This document shows positions 1 through 8,463 of a stretch of 40,954 bases of DNA, piece after piece. Made by a program: the position numbers and the translations under genes. The DNA is from Acidobacteria bacterium 13_1_20CM_3_53_8 (lineage in GTDB: Bacteria; Acidobacteriota; Blastocatellia; Pyrinomonadales; Pyrinomonadaceae): assembly GCA_001920415.1 (NCBI GenBank), contig MNJR01000048.1, positions 1 through 40,954 of the forward strand. Reading direction: 5' to 3'. Position 1 is the stretch's first letter. Each line of letters starts with the position of its first letter. The notes beneath the pieces are model-generated. The model did no database searches and was not told the origin of the DNA. It saw only the letters and a program-made list of their open reading frames with translations.

Positions 1-2
1 AT

Positions 3-506
3 CTAGGTGATTACAAACGGGATTTAGAATATTCAGAGAAAGCATTGGAAATTCGTCGAGAATTATTTGGAGAGAAACATCCTGATACTGCTACTTCATT
101 CAACAATATAGGCAATGCTTATGGACAGCTAGGTGATTACAAACGGGATTTAGAATATTCAGAGAAAGCATTGGAAATTCGTCGAGAATTATTTGGAGAG
201 AAACATCCTGATACTGCTACTTCGTTCAATAATGTAGGTGAAGCTTATAGGCTGTTAGGCGATCCCAAACGAGCTTTAGAATATTCAAAGAAAGCATTGA
301 AGATTAATCGAGAGCTACTTGGTGAACGGCATCCTGATACTGCTACTTCATTCAACAACGTGGGTAATGCTTATGGACGATTGGGTGATAACAAACGAAA
401 TCTGGAATATGTAGAGAAGGCGCTGAAACTGCGCAGGGAAATTTTAGGTGATAAACATCCCGACACTATCTTTTCTGTTATGAATCTGGTTCAGATCCTT
501 ACTAAC
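3..506 (+). repeat. Tandem 126-bp coding repeats within the TPR gene
   Basis: Units of 126 bp begin at 3, 129, 255 and 381. The first two are identical over 95 bp (3-97 against 129-223), including synonymous positions, while the later units have diverged. This indicates a recent in-frame duplication and a copy number that may vary between strains. Confidence 0.85.
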
Positions 507-689
507 ATGAATCGCCGTCCGCAAGCGTTTCAATTGCTGGAGTCTTTAAGACAATTACCTAAAGATCATATTTATTATGACAGGCTTAAAAAGCTTGAGC
601 ATAATCTTCTATCTAAGACTATCCGTAAGGGTTTCCGGCAGCCCTCAAGTAAGGGGCGAAAACGGAAAGGGAAAAAGAAACGCCAGTAG
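3..689 (+). CDS. TPR-repeat protein, 5'-truncated by the window edge
   Basis: The reading frame is open from the first complete codon, so the true start lies outside the window. The visible part has about 228 residues and is built of 42-residue tetratricopeptide repeats of the kinesin-light-chain type (LGDYKRDLEYSEKALEI followed by RRELFGEKHPDTA). Four units start at positions 3, 129, 255 and 381, followed by a degenerate one. TPR arrays are protein-interaction scaffolds; no partner can be read here. The last 25 or so residues are strongly basic (RKRKGKKKRQ at the end), which could bind nucleic acid, but that is inference. Base composition is more AT-rich than in the downstream fad genes. An N-terminal effector domain (NB-ARC or CHAT are common with this repeat type) may exist upstream and cannot be judged. 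Confidence 0.85.
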   Translation, partial: LGDYKRDLEYSEKALEIRRELFGEKHPDTATSFNNIGNAYGQLGDYKRDLEYSEKALEIRRELFGEKHPDTATSFNNVGEAYRLLGDPKRALEYSKKALKINRELLGERHPDTATSFNNVGNAYGRLGDNKRNLEYVEKALKLRREILGDKHPDTIFSVMNLVQILTNMNRRPQAFQLLESLRQLPKDHIYYDRLKKLEHNLLSKTIRKGFRQPSSKGRKRKGKKKRQ

Positions 690-797
690 AATGAGGGAAG
701 CAGATTACCTCAATAGAGATCAGTCGGGGCCGAAGACGCTCTGACTATTTCTCATGACCTTCTTTGCCAAACATATCCCTATTCTTGCTCTCAAAGC

Positions 798-826
798 TTG
801 CTGAATGAGCGCTCATTCAGTATTAT
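798..826 (+). promoter_or_regulatory. Sigma70-like promoter of the fad cluster
   Basis: A -35 element TTGCTG (798-803) is followed after exactly 17 bp by a -10 element TATTAT (821-826, five of six consensus bases). Transcription would start near 833, about 40 nt before the fadN-type start codon. The whole spacer is occupied by the palindrome described in the next entry. Confidence 0.6.
801..820. promoter_or_regulatory. Perfect 20-bp palindrome, candidate FadR/TetR-type operator
   Basis: CTGAATGAGCGCTCATTCAG is its own reverse complement. The half-sites TGAATGA and TCATTCA separated by 4 bp match the operator pattern known for Bacillus subtilis FadR (YsiA), a TetR-family repressor of fatty-acid degradation that is released by long-chain acyl-CoA. 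Its position in the -35/-10 spacer fits repression by steric block. No regulator gene is visible in the window, so the binding protein is inferred. Confidence 0.7.
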
Positions 827-872
827 GAGTGGCGTTTTGATTCTTTAGAGAAAGGCTTTTTCTCCAAAAAAT

Positions 873-3284
873 ATGTTTCGTATTGAAAAGGCTGCTGTGT
901 TGGGCGCGGGGACGATGGGCGCGCAGATAGCTGCGCATCTTGCCAACGCGCGTATCCCGACATTGTTGCTAGACATTGCCCCGCGTGAACTCACGCCGGA
1001 AGAAGAGGCGCGTGGGTTGACGCTTGAGTCCAGAGAGGTGAGAGACCGCATTGCGCGCGCAGGGTTGGAAGCGGCGAAGCGCGCTCGGCCCGCAGCGTTC
1101 TTCACGCCTGAATTGGCGTCGCTCGTCAGCGTGGGCAATTTCGATGACGACATGTCGAAGTTGAAAGACTGCGATCTGATTATAGAAGCAGTGGTCGAGA
1201 ATCTTGAGATCAAGCGAAAACTTTTCGAGCAGGTTGAACGGCATAGAAGACAAGGCTCGGTCGTAGCATCGAACACGAGCGGCATTCCCATACGCCACAT
1301 CGCAGAAGGTTTTTCTGAAGATTTTCGGCAGCATTTTCTTGGAATACATTTTTTCAACCCGCCGCGCTACCTTCATCTGGTCGAACTCATACGCACGGAA
1401 TGGACTAAACCCGAAGTCTCTTGTTCTATGTTCGGCTTTCTGGACGAGAGACTAGGCAAGGGCGTTGTTCCTGCGAAAGACCGTCCCAATTTCATAGCCA
1501 ATCGCATAGGCACGTTCGGCGCGATGGTCACTATGAAGATAATGCTGGACGACGGCTACCTGATTGAAGAGGTTGACAAGATTACTGGACAGGCCGTTGG
1601 CCGACCGAAGAGCGCTACGTTCCGCACGTTCGACCTTGTAGGTCTGGATGTCTTCGGTCACGTAGTCAAAAACTTGTATGAAGCCCTGCCCGAAGACGAA
1701 GAGCGCGAGATGTTCAAAGCGCCGGTTTTTCTCTCGGACATGATTCAGAGCGGGATTCTGGGGAACAAGACGAGAGGCGGCTTTTACAAGAAGCAGAAGG
1801 GCGAAGGCGAGAAGCAGGACATATGGACGCTGGACGTTGCCTCGCTTGAATATCGTCCGCAAGAGAAAATAAAATTGCCCGCGCTCGACATGACGAAGAA
1901 CATTGAAGACACGCGCGAGCGCATAAAGACTTTAGTCTGGAATAAAGATCGTGTGGGTCAATTTCTTTGGAAGACTTTTTCCCGAACGTTTCGCTACGCG
2001 GCTAATCGCATTCCTGAAATCGCGGACACAATCGTAGAAGTTGATCGCGCTATGCGCTGGGGCTTCGGTTGGGAGCTTGGAGTTTTCGAGACGTGGGACG
2101 CGATTGGAGTTGAAAAGTCTGTCGCACGCATGCGCGAGGAAGGCCAGAGCATTCCTGAAATTGTTGGGAAGATGCTGGACGCTGGCGCGACTAGCTTTTA
2201 CAAATCGGAGGCTGGGCAGCAGTTCTATTTTGATTTCGCTTCCCTGCAATATGTTCCTCTCTACGACCCGCCGGGCACTATCATCTTGAAATCAGTTAAA
2301 GACCGCACGGGCGTCATCAAGAAAAATGCTGGCGCATCGCTTCTGGACATTGGCGATGGCGTGGCGTGTCTTGAGTTTCACTCGAAGATGAATTCAATCG
2401 GCGGCGACACGATTCAGATGATAAAGAGCGCGCTCGTTGAAGTCGAAAAGAATTTCGTTGGCTTGGTCGTAGGCAATCAGGGCGCGAATTTTTCCGTCGG
2501 CGCAAACCTGATGCTGATGTTGATGGAGGCGCAGGAAGAGAATTGGGAAGATTTGGACATGATGGTGCGCGTCTTTCAATCGGCGGTGATGAGTTTGCGC
2601 TATTCTGCGAAGCCTGTCGTGGTCGCGCCGTTCCAGATGACTTTCGGCGGAGGCTGCGAGATGGTCTTGCACGCAGACCGTGTGCGCGCGTCGGCTGAGA
2701 CCTACATTGGATTGGTAGAAGTTGGAGTTGGAATAATCCCTGCGGGCGGCGGAACGAAAGAGATGACTGTTCGCGCGCTCGATTCGATTCCAAAGGATGT
2801 CACGGACGCAGACCCTTTTCCTTTCATCAAGCGCGCGTTCGAGACCGTAGCGATGGCGAAGGTTGCTACGAGCGCGGAAGAGGCGAGAAAATTTGGAATA
2901 CTCGGCGCGGACGATACCGTTTCGATGAACGCCGACCGTCTAATCGCTGACGCAAAGAAAGAGGTTCTAAGCCTTGCAGCGAGCGGTTACATAGAGCCTC
3001 AGCCGCGCACAGATATTCTAGCCCTGGGAAGCCCCTCGCTCGCTACGCTTAAATTAGGCATACATCAGATGAAGCGCGGCGGGTTCATCTCAGACCATGA
3101 CGCGCTGATAGGAGAAAAGCTCGCACGCATCATGACGGGCGGCGATCTGAATCATCAGACGAGAGTTTCCGAACAGTACCTTTTAGATTTAGAACGCGAG
3201 GCTTTCCTTTCACTCGCAGGTACGCGCAAGACGCAAGAGCGCATCGCACACATGCTGAAGACTGGCAAGCCGCTGAGGAATTAG
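873..3284 (+). CDS. fadN: 3-hydroxyacyl-CoA dehydrogenase / enoyl-CoA hydratase (FadN-type), 803 aa
   Basis: Bifunctional beta-oxidation enzyme that hydrates enoyl-CoA and oxidises the resulting 3-hydroxyacyl-CoA with NAD+. The N-terminus carries a Rossmann motif (VLGAGTMGAQIAAHLA, from about residue 8) and the dehydrogenase signature HFFNPPRY with the catalytic His at about 159, followed by the C-terminal 3HCDH domains. From about residue 490 a crotonase domain follows, with an oxyanion-hole-type segment (FSVGANL), GGGCEM with Glu at about 596, and a second conserved Glu in YIGLVEVGVG. Dehydrogenase-first order and length match Bacillus FadN (about 790 aa) rather than E. coli FadB. The ATG at 873 starts right before the Rossmann strand; no good Shine-Dalgarno is visible. 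First gene of the fad cluster, behind the palindromic operator. Confidence 0.93.
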   Translation: MFRIEKAAVLGAGTMGAQIAAHLANARIPTLLLDIAPRELTPEEEARGLTLESREVRDRIARAGLEAAKRARPAAFFTPELASLVSVGNFDDDMSKLKDCDLIIEAVVENLEIKRKLFEQVERHRRQGSVVASNTSGIPIRHIAEGFSEDFRQHFLGIHFFNPPRYLHLVELIRTEWTKPEVSCSMFGFLDERLGKGVVPAKDRPNFIANRIGTFGAMVTMKIMLDDGYLIEEVDKITGQAVGRPKSATFRTFDLVGLDVFGHVVKNLYEALPEDEEREMFKAPVFLSDMIQSGILGNKTRGGFYKKQKGEGEKQDIWTLDVASLEYRPQEKIKLPALDMTKNIEDTRERIKTLVWNKDRVGQFLWKTFSRTFRYAANRIPEIADTIVEVDRAMRWGFGWELGVFETWDAIGVEKSVARMREEGQSIPEIVGKMLDAGATSFYKSEAGQQFYFDFASLQYVPLYDPPGTIILKSVKDRTGVIKKNAGASLLDIGDGVACLEFHSKMNSIGGDTIQMIKSALVEVEKNFVGLVVGNQGANFSVGANLMLMLMEAQEENWEDLDMMVRVFQSAVMSLRYSAKPVVVAPFQMTFGGGCEMVLHADRVRASAETYIGLVEVGVGIIPAGGGTKEMTVRALDSIPKDVTDADPFPFIKRAFETVAMAKVATSAEEARKFGILGADDTVSMNADRLIADAKKEVLSLAASGYIEPQPRTDILALGSPSLATLKLGIHQMKRGGFISDHDALIGEKLARIMTGGDLNHQTRVSEQYLLDLEREAFLSLAGTRKTQERIAHMLKTGKPLRN

Positions 3285-3372
3285 TTTTCAGTTTTTAGTT
3301 TTCAGTTTTCAGTTGGTTGTTAGCCAAGCTCATATCTTTTTCTGAAAACTAAAAACTGAAAACTAAAAACTG
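3282..3372. repeat. Mirrored heptamer array between fadN and ybaK
   Basis: Tandem 7-nt words GTTTTCA/GTTTTTA (about 3284-3312) are followed, after a spacer of about 30 nt, by their reverse complements CTGAAAA/CTAAAAA (3342-3372). A 24-bp stretch (3282-3305) pairs perfectly with 3342-3365. It starts at the stop codon of the upstream gene and ends 4 nt before the next start, so it fills the gap. It could fold as a long A/U-rich hairpin in the mRNA. Confidence 0.85.
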
Positions 3373-3376
3373 TTTT

Positions 3377-3862
3377 ATGAAGTATCCGATTACTCCTGCT
3401 GTGCGATGGCTGCGAGAGAAGAAGATTGAATTTGTGCCGCACGTTTACGATTACGTGGAGCATGGAGGGACGCGCCATTCGGCGGAAAGCTTGGGAGTGC
3501 AGGAGCACGCTGTTGTGAAGACGCTGGTGATGGAGACGGATCGGAGAAAGCCTCTCATCGTGTTGATGCACGGCGACCGTGAGGTTTCTACGAAAAATCT
3601 TGCACGAAACCTCGGAGTGAAATCGGTTCAGCCTTGCTCGCCTGATGTTGCTGCGAAGCACACTGGCTACATGGTCGGCGGAACGAGTCCGTTCGGCACG
3701 CGCGCAACACTTCCTGTCTATGTCGAGCGGACGATCTTTGACTTGCCAAAGATTTTCATCAACGGCGGCAAGCGCGGATTTCTGGTCGAGATTGAGCCGG
3801 AAGCCTTGCGTGAGCTTTCGCCGCTAGAAGAGGTCGAGGTCGCAATCAAAAGCGATGAGTAA
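3377..3862 (+). CDS. ybaK: YbaK/EbsC-family aminoacyl-tRNA deacylase, 161 aa
   Basis: Single-domain editing protein of the YbaK/ProX/INS superfamily; bacterial YbaK removes Cys from mischarged Cys-tRNA(Pro) in trans. The sequence has the family's characteristic core: a Lys in HAVVKTLVM at about residue 49 (the position of the essential YbaK lysine), the block VGGTSPFGTR near 99-108, and FINGGKRGFLVEI near the end. The length is normal for the family. It sits 92 nt after fadN and 180 nt before fadA on the same strand, so it is probably co-transcribed with beta-oxidation genes with which it has no obvious biochemical link. No strong ribosome-binding site precedes the ATG; the upstream hairpin abuts it. 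Confidence 0.9.
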   Translation: MKYPITPAVRWLREKKIEFVPHVYDYVEHGGTRHSAESLGVQEHAVVKTLVMETDRRKPLIVLMHGDREVSTKNLARNLGVKSVQPCSPDVAAKHTGYMVGGTSPFGTRATLPVYVERTIFDLPKIFINGGKRGFLVEIEPEALRELSPLEEVEVAIKSDE

Positions 3863-3872
3863 GAAGCTTCTT

Positions 3873-3994
3873 TTAGCGAGCTTAAGCATTTCCCTTTGCG
3901 CCTTTGCGAGAAACTGCAATTCACATGAATCTTAAGAGTGAAGAGAATTGCATGTTCACGCAAAGGCGCAAAGGGAAATGCTTAAGCTCGCTAA
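3873..3994. repeat. 122-bp hairpin with 36-bp perfect arms between ybaK and fadA
   Basis: Positions 3873-3908 are exactly complementary to 3959-3994. Pairing continues inward with three mismatches down to GCAATTC (3916-3922) against GAATTGC (3945-3951), leaving a loop of 22 nt. The arms contain CTTTGCGCCTTTGCG. It could act as a terminator/attenuator or mRNA-stabilising stem, or be a small non-autonomous mobile element. No T-tract follows on the + strand and no target duplication was seen. Confidence 0.85.
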
Positions 3995-4042
3995 GATGAT
4001 GAGTAATTGTTTGACGTTTGAATTAATTTTTGAGGATTTAAG

Positions 4043-5224
4043 ATGAGAGATGCTGTTATCGTTTCAGCCGTGCGCACGGCTGTTGGGAAAGCGCCGAAGG
4101 GAACTTTGAGAGACACTCGGCCTGACGAGATGGGCGCGGAGGTAATCAAGGAAGCAATCGCGCGCGTTGAAGGTTTAGAGAAATCTGAAATCGAAGATGT
4201 GATTATGGGCTGCGCTATGCCTGAAGCCGAGCAGGGCATGAACGTGGCGCGTGCGGCTGCGATTCGCGCGGGGCTTCCCGTTGAAACCAGCGCGATGACA
4301 ATCAACCGCTTCTGCTCTTCCGGCTTGCAATCAATTGCCATTGCCGCCGACCGCGTAAGAATGGGCGGGATGGACGTGGCCGTTGCGGGCGGGCTTGAAA
4401 CCATGTCCATGATTCCTATGGGCGGACACATCATTCGCCCGAATCCATATTTAGTAGAGCACTACCCGGACTTCTATTTGAACATGGGGCTTGCCACAGA
4501 GAACGTCGCGCGCAAATATGAAGTCGGGCGCGAGGAGCAAGACGAGTTCGCGCTGCGCTCTCATGAGCGTGCTGCGCGGGCAATTGATGAAGGAAAGTTT
4601 GCGGATGAAGTCGTGCCTTTGACCGTCACGTTTGAAGAGTTGGATGAGAAGGGTAAGAAGCGGCGGCGCGAGGTAGTTTTCAAAGAGGACGAGGGCGTCA
4701 GGCGCGACACTAGCCTTGAAACTTTGGGGAAATTGAGGCCGGCATTTCATACGAAGGGGACTATAACGGCTGGCAACGCTTCGCAGATGTCTGACGGCGC
4801 GGCTGCGGCGGTTGTGATGTCGGATGAGAGAGCGCGTGCGTTGGGCGCGAGAGCGTTGGCGCGGTTCGTCGCTTACGCAACAGCAGGATGCCCGCCGGAA
4901 GAGATGGGCATAGGGCCTGTCTATGCGATTCCGAAAGTTTTGAAATTGGCCGGACTCACGCTTGACCAGATTGATGTCATCGAATTGAACGAAGCTTTCG
5001 CCGCTCAGTCGCTCGCGGTAATCAAGACGCTCGGACTCGACGCGGAAAAAGTTAACGTCAATGGAGGCGCGATTGCTCTGGGGCATCCGCTCGGTTGCAC
5101 TGGCGCGAAATTGACAGCGACTATCTTGCGAGAGCTTGAACGGCGCAATGGTCGTTACGGCATGGTGACGATGTGCGTGGGCGGCGGCATGGGCGCTGCG
5201 GGAATTTTTGAAAGAATCGAATAA
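4043..5224 (+). CDS. fadA: Acetyl-CoA C-acyltransferase (3-ketoacyl-CoA thiolase), 393 aa
   Basis: Last step of the beta-oxidation cycle: thiolytic cleavage of 3-ketoacyl-CoA to acetyl-CoA and a shortened acyl-CoA. All thiolase signatures are present: the nucleophile Cys91 in [11 protein letters not shown], the NEAFA motif, [16 protein letters not shown] with the catalytic His, and a C-terminal [13 protein letters not shown] with the second catalytic Cys. The length is standard. The start is supported by GAGG at 4032-4035, 7 nt before the ATG. It follows the 122-bp hairpin and precedes fadE by 89 nt, with the order of Bacillus fadN-fadA-fadE. Confidence 0.95.
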   Translation: MRDAVIVSAVRTAVGKAPKGTLRDTRPDEMGAEVIKEAIARVEGLEKSEIEDVIMGCAMPEAEQGMNVARAAAIRAGLPVETSAMTINRFCSSGLQSIAIAADRVRMGGMDVAVAGGLETMSMIPMGGHIIRPNPYLVEHYPDFYLNMGLATENVARKYEVGREEQDEFALRSHERAARAIDEGKFADEVVPLTVTFEELDEKGKKRRREVVFKEDEGVRRDTSLETLGKLRPAFHTKGTITAGNASQMSDGAAAAVVMSDERARALGARALARFVAYATAGCPPEEMGIGPVYAIPKVLKLAGLTLDQIDVIELNEAFAAQSLAVIKTLGLDAEKVNVNGGAIALGHPLGCTGAKLTATILRELERRNGRYGMVTMCVGGGMGAAGIFERIE

Positions 5225-5226
5225 GG

Positions 5227-5290
5227 GTTTCAAGTTTCAGGTTTAAAGTTTCAAGTTAAGAGAATTGAACCTGAAACTTGAAACCTGAAA
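5227..5290. repeat. Mirrored heptamer array between fadA and fadE
   Basis: Words GTTTCAA, GTTTCAG, GTTTAAA, GTTTCAA run in tandem from 5227; the reverse-complement words CTGAAAC/TTGAAAC occupy about 5270-5290. Positions 5227-5243 pair perfectly with 5268-5284 (17 bp). Same design as the other arrays but with different words. It fills the gap up to the fadE ribosome-binding site. Confidence 0.85.
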
Positions 5291-5313
5291 CTTTTATCGA
5301 AAGGATAAATCAT

Positions 5314-7098
5314 ATGTCAGCCGTAGCTGAAGAGAGAAAGATTTTCAAGGGTGGGAGTTTCCTGATTGAAGAGCGCACGCCGGAAGAGATTTTCACGCCG
5401 GAAGATTTCACGGATGAGCACCGCATGATCGCAGAAGCGACGCGCGAGTTCATGGACAATGAAGTGCTGCCGCGCACAGACGATCTGGAGAAGAAGGACT
5501 GGAACCTGTTGCGCTCGATGGTGCGCCATGCCGCAGAGATAGGCGTGATAGGCGCTAGCATACCGGAAGAGTACGGCGGGCTTGGTCTTGACCAGACGAG
5601 CGGCGCAATCGTTGGCGAGATGACCGGGCGCTCCGCTTCTTTCGCAACAACCTTGGGCGCACAGGGCGGCATAGGTCTTCTTCCCATAGTCTATTTCGGC
5701 ACGGAAGAGGCGAAACAAAAGTATGTGCCGAAGATTTGTTCGGGCGAGATGATTACGGCCTACGCGCTGACCGAAAGCGGTTCGGGTTCGGACGCTATGG
5801 CGGCGAAAGCCACAGCGCGTTTGAGCACGGACGGCACGCACTACATCTTGAACGGCGAGAAGATGTGGATAACGAACGGCGGATTCGCAGACGTATTCGT
5901 TGTCTTCGCCAAAGTTGACGGCGACAAGTTCACAGGTTTTATTATCGAAAGACAGGATGGATTAACGAGCGGAGCCGAAGAGCACAAGATGGGCATAAAG
6001 GGTTCAAGCACGACTGCGCTCGTTCTCTCCGATGTGAAAACTCCCGTCTCGAATCTTCTGGGCGAAGTCGGCAAGGGCGCTAAGATTGCTTTCAATATCT
6101 TGAACGTAGGCCGCTTCAAATTGGGCGCGATGTGCGTGGGCGGCATGAAATTGATGATTCAGGAATCGGTGCGCTACGCGAACGAGCGTCACCAGTTCGG
6201 AAGACCGATTTCGTCTTTCGGCGCGATAAAGAGGAAGCTGGCAGAGATGGCTATACGCGCGTGGGTCGGAGAAACCATAGTCTATCGCACTATGGGATTG
6301 ATAGAGGCTGGCATCAGCAGCGGCGATTCTCACGACTTGAACGCGAAGCTAAGAGCGATTGAAGAATATGCGGCTGAATGCTCAATCATCAAGGTCGCAC
6401 TATCTGAAGGCGCAGATTTCGTGGCCGATGAGATGGTGCAGATTTATGGTGGCTACGGTTACTCGGCTGATTATCCTGCCGAGCGCGCCTATCGCGATTC
6501 GCGCATCAATCGTATCTTCGAGGGCACGAACGAGATCAATCGAATGCTGATTCCCGGTCGTTTGATGAAGAGCGCTTTGAGCGGTCAACTCGCACTTCTT
6601 CCTGCGGCGCAGGCGCTAATGGATGAAGTGCTCTCTCCTCAGATGTCAGGCTTTGACGACGATGACTCGCTTCTAGCGGCTGAGACTAAGGCCGTGCAGA
6701 ACGCGAAGAAGGTCGCGCTGATGACGCTTGGCACTGCCGCTCAGAAATACATGATGGCGCTCGCAGAGCAACAGGAAATTTTAATCGGCGTCGCAGACAT
6801 CATCACGGACGTTTACGCTATGGAGTCTGCCATATTGCGTGCGAAGAAGATTGCAGCCGCTCAGGGCGAGGAGCAGGCTGCGCGCTACATTGATATGACG
6901 CGCGTCTTCTCGAACGACGCAATCGAGCGCATAGAAGCCAGCGCCAAAAACACGCTGGCCGCTATGAGCGAAGGCGATGAACTGCGCACACTCCTTGCTG
7001 CTCTGCGCCGCTTCACCAAGTGGACGCCCGTCAACACCGTCGCCGCGCGCCAGCGCATCGCCGACGTGATGATTCAGGCGAACAAGTACACGTACTAG
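5314..7098 (+). CDS. fadE: Acyl-CoA dehydrogenase, FadE/VLCAD-like, 594 aa
   Basis: FAD-dependent enzyme that makes the trans-2 double bond in acyl-CoA, the first step of beta-oxidation. Visible signatures are YALTESGSGSDA (flavin/substrate loop), MWITNGGFADVFVVFAKV, YANERHQFGRPI, and QIYGGYGYSADYPAERAYRD followed by RIFEGTNEINR, with the likely catalytic-base Glu at about 403. About 170 residues follow the usual catalytic core, as in Bacillus FadE (also 594 aa) and the membrane-associated VLCAD type. I chose the ATG at 5314 because AAAGGAT (5300-5306) lies 7 nt upstream; a longer frame from a TTG at 5278 would start inside the heptamer array. An electron-transfer flavoprotein is needed as acceptor and is not in the window. 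Confidence 0.95.
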   Translation: MSAVAEERKIFKGGSFLIEERTPEEIFTPEDFTDEHRMIAEATREFMDNEVLPRTDDLEKKDWNLLRSMVRHAAEIGVIGASIPEEYGGLGLDQTSGAIVGEMTGRSASFATTLGAQGGIGLLPIVYFGTEEAKQKYVPKICSGEMITAYALTESGSGSDAMAAKATARLSTDGTHYILNGEKMWITNGGFADVFVVFAKVDGDKFTGFIIERQDGLTSGAEEHKMGIKGSSTTALVLSDVKTPVSNLLGEVGKGAKIAFNILNVGRFKLGAMCVGGMKLMIQESVRYANERHQFGRPISSFGAIKRKLAEMAIRAWVGETIVYRTMGLIEAGISSGDSHDLNAKLRAIEEYAAECSIIKVALSEGADFVADEMVQIYGGYGYSADYPAERAYRDSRINRIFEGTNEINRMLIPGRLMKSALSGQLALLPAAQALMDEVLSPQMSGFDDDDSLLAAETKAVQNAKKVALMTLGTAAQKYMMALAEQQEILIGVADIITDVYAMESAILRAKKIAAAQGEEQAARYIDMTRVFSNDAIERIEASAKNTLAAMSEGDELRTLLAALRRFTKWTPVNTVAARQRIADVMIQANKYTY

Positions 7099-7100
7099 AA

Positions 7101-7201
7101 AGGCAAAAGGTAAAAGTAAAAAGGCAAAGGGGAAGACCGAAGAGTGAGCCTCTCATCATTCTCTTTTGCCTTTACTTTTGCCTTTTACCTTTCTACTTTT
7201 G
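7101..7201. repeat. Mirrored heptamer array between fadE and the MBL gene
   Basis: Purine-rich 7-nt words (AGGCAAA, AGGTAAA, AGTAAAA) occupy about 7101-7130, and their pyrimidine-rich complements (TTTGCC, TTTACTT, TTTACC) occupy about 7163-7201. Pairing is imperfect with indels and G.T positions. It ends 4 nt before the next ATG. Confidence 0.75.
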
Positions 7202-7205
7202 ACTT

Positions 7206-8159
7206 ATGAAAATCGTTCCCATCTCCGTGCCGACACCTTTTTACGTCGGGCCTGTTAACTGCTACTTAATTGCAGAAGACCCTGTGACGCTGATTGACAC
7301 CGGGCCGAAAACGAAAGAAGCAGTCGAAGCTCTGCGCGAAGGATTGAGGCGCGCGCGATTTCGCGTCTCTGACATACGTCGCATAGTGCTCACGCACGCT
7401 CATGAAGATCACTGCGGGCTTGCGCGCTCTTTAAGGGATGAGGCGAAGAACGCGGAAGTCTTTGTTCACGGGTGGGAAACAGGTCATCGCGTGGGGAGAT
7501 TGGAGTACGAAGAACACCGCAAGCTTCTAGCGCGCGCTGGCGTGCCAGACGAAGAGATAGAAACGATGCGACGTTTGTATGAGGGCGTGCGACGGTACGC
7601 CGATTCATTGGAAGATAATGAGTATGCTGAATTGAATGATGAAGAAGAGATGCGGTTCAGTACAGGCTCGCTGCGCGTCATACACACGCCTGGTCACACG
7701 CCCGGCTCATGCTCTTTCCTGCGTGAAGCAGACCGTACAATAATTGCTGGCGACTGTGTTCTCAAAAGAATCACGCCCAACCCTATACTCTCGCCTGACC
7801 CCGTTGACCCTTCCAGACGATTCCACTCGCTAGCAGAATACATGGTGAGTCTCGCGCGCATACGCTCACTTTCGCCCACGCTCGTTCACGGCGGCCACGG
7901 CGAAGCCGTTACGGACTACGAAGAGCTTTTTAACCGCTATCTGCGAGCAATACGTGAGCGACAATCAGAAGTAATCCGCCTTGTGCCCAAAGCTGGAGCG
8001 ACCGCATGGGACATATCGCGCGAACTGTTTCCCGGCGCTGACGACGTTCACCGGTTCCTAGCAGTCTCAGAAGCTGTCGCGCACCTTGACCTGGCCCAAT
8101 CCGAAGGCAAACTCGCCGTAGAGATGAGCGGAGAGCGCGAGGTCTATCTGAAGAGGTGA
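7206..8159 (+). CDS. Metallo-beta-lactamase-fold hydrolase, 317 aa
   Basis: MBL-fold protein of the glyoxalase II / RNase Z-like broad family. The zinc motif HAHEDH (His64, His66, Asp68, His69) is followed by HTPGHTPGS (third ligand region), AGDCV (bridging Asp) and VHGGHG (last His). A C-terminal part of about 90 residues, rich in Arg/Glu and containing a DVHRFLAVSEAVAHLDLAQSEG segment, resembles the winged-helix tail of LACTB2-like hydrolases. Substrate unknown; a thioester or other hydrolase role linked to acyl-CoA metabolism is suggested only by position, 107 nt after fadE on the same strand. No signal peptide, so cytoplasmic. The start has no strong Shine-Dalgarno; the first residues fit the family's first beta-strand. 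Confidence 0.85.
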   Translation: MKIVPISVPTPFYVGPVNCYLIAEDPVTLIDTGPKTKEAVEALREGLRRARFRVSDIRRIVLTHAHEDHCGLARSLRDEAKNAEVFVHGWETGHRVGRLEYEEHRKLLARAGVPDEEIETMRRLYEGVRRYADSLEDNEYAELNDEEEMRFSTGSLRVIHTPGHTPGSCSFLREADRTIIAGDCVLKRITPNPILSPDPVDPSRRFHSLAEYMVSLARIRSLSPTLVHGGHGEAVTDYEELFNRYLRAIRERQSEVIRLVPKAGATAWDISRELFPGADDVHRFLAVSEAVAHLDLAQSEGKLAVEMSGEREVYLKR

Positions 8160-8186
8160 ACCGTATGAAGGCAATCAGTGCTACGC

Positions 8187-8234
8187 ATGTACGAGCTAGG
8201 CGTTGAGATTGATTGTTGGCAGATGAATCATTGA
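8187..8234 (+). pseudogene. C-terminal scrap of a SWIM/DDE transposase
   Basis: The frame reads MYELGVEIDCWQMNH then stop. The intact transposase at 33864-35078 ends in MYELGVEIDCWKRWH, so 11 of 11 residues agree before the tails diverge. Everything N-terminal is missing; the MBL gene ends only 27 nt upstream. This is the 3' remnant of a related transposase gene, in the opposite orientation to the intact one. Confidence 0.75.
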
Positions 8235-8410
8235 GGAACTTTCGGGCGTGTCCATCATATTAACACCCGGACGCTCCCCTTCTTACACCCGCCGAGAAGC
8301 AGAGGCCGTACACGTCTACGGCTTGCTTCCCGGCCACACTGATCATTCTTCTTCTCGCCCACATTATCATCAAAGAGCGGAATAAAAGGCTCTAACTTCC
8401 GAGACTTAAA

Positions 8411-8463
8411 TTTTGTGCAACCTGTTCCGAAACTGTTATTTGACCCCATTTTTGTGCAAGGCT
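8411..8463. repeat. Right-end remnant of a related transposon
   Basis: TTTTTGTGCAAGGCT (8449-8463) and TTTTGTGCAA (8411-8420) repeat the terminal and subterminal pattern of the intact transposon ends (terminal TTTTTGTGTAAAGCC and an inner TTTTTGTGCAG). Together with the transposase scrap 180 bp to the left, they look like the two surviving pieces of one decayed element. No matching left end remains. Confidence 0.5.

Noticed and set aside
3282..3372. CRISPR-like array in the heptamer repeats
   Set aside because: The unit is 7 nt with no spacers, and the array is mirrored; no cas genes are in the window.
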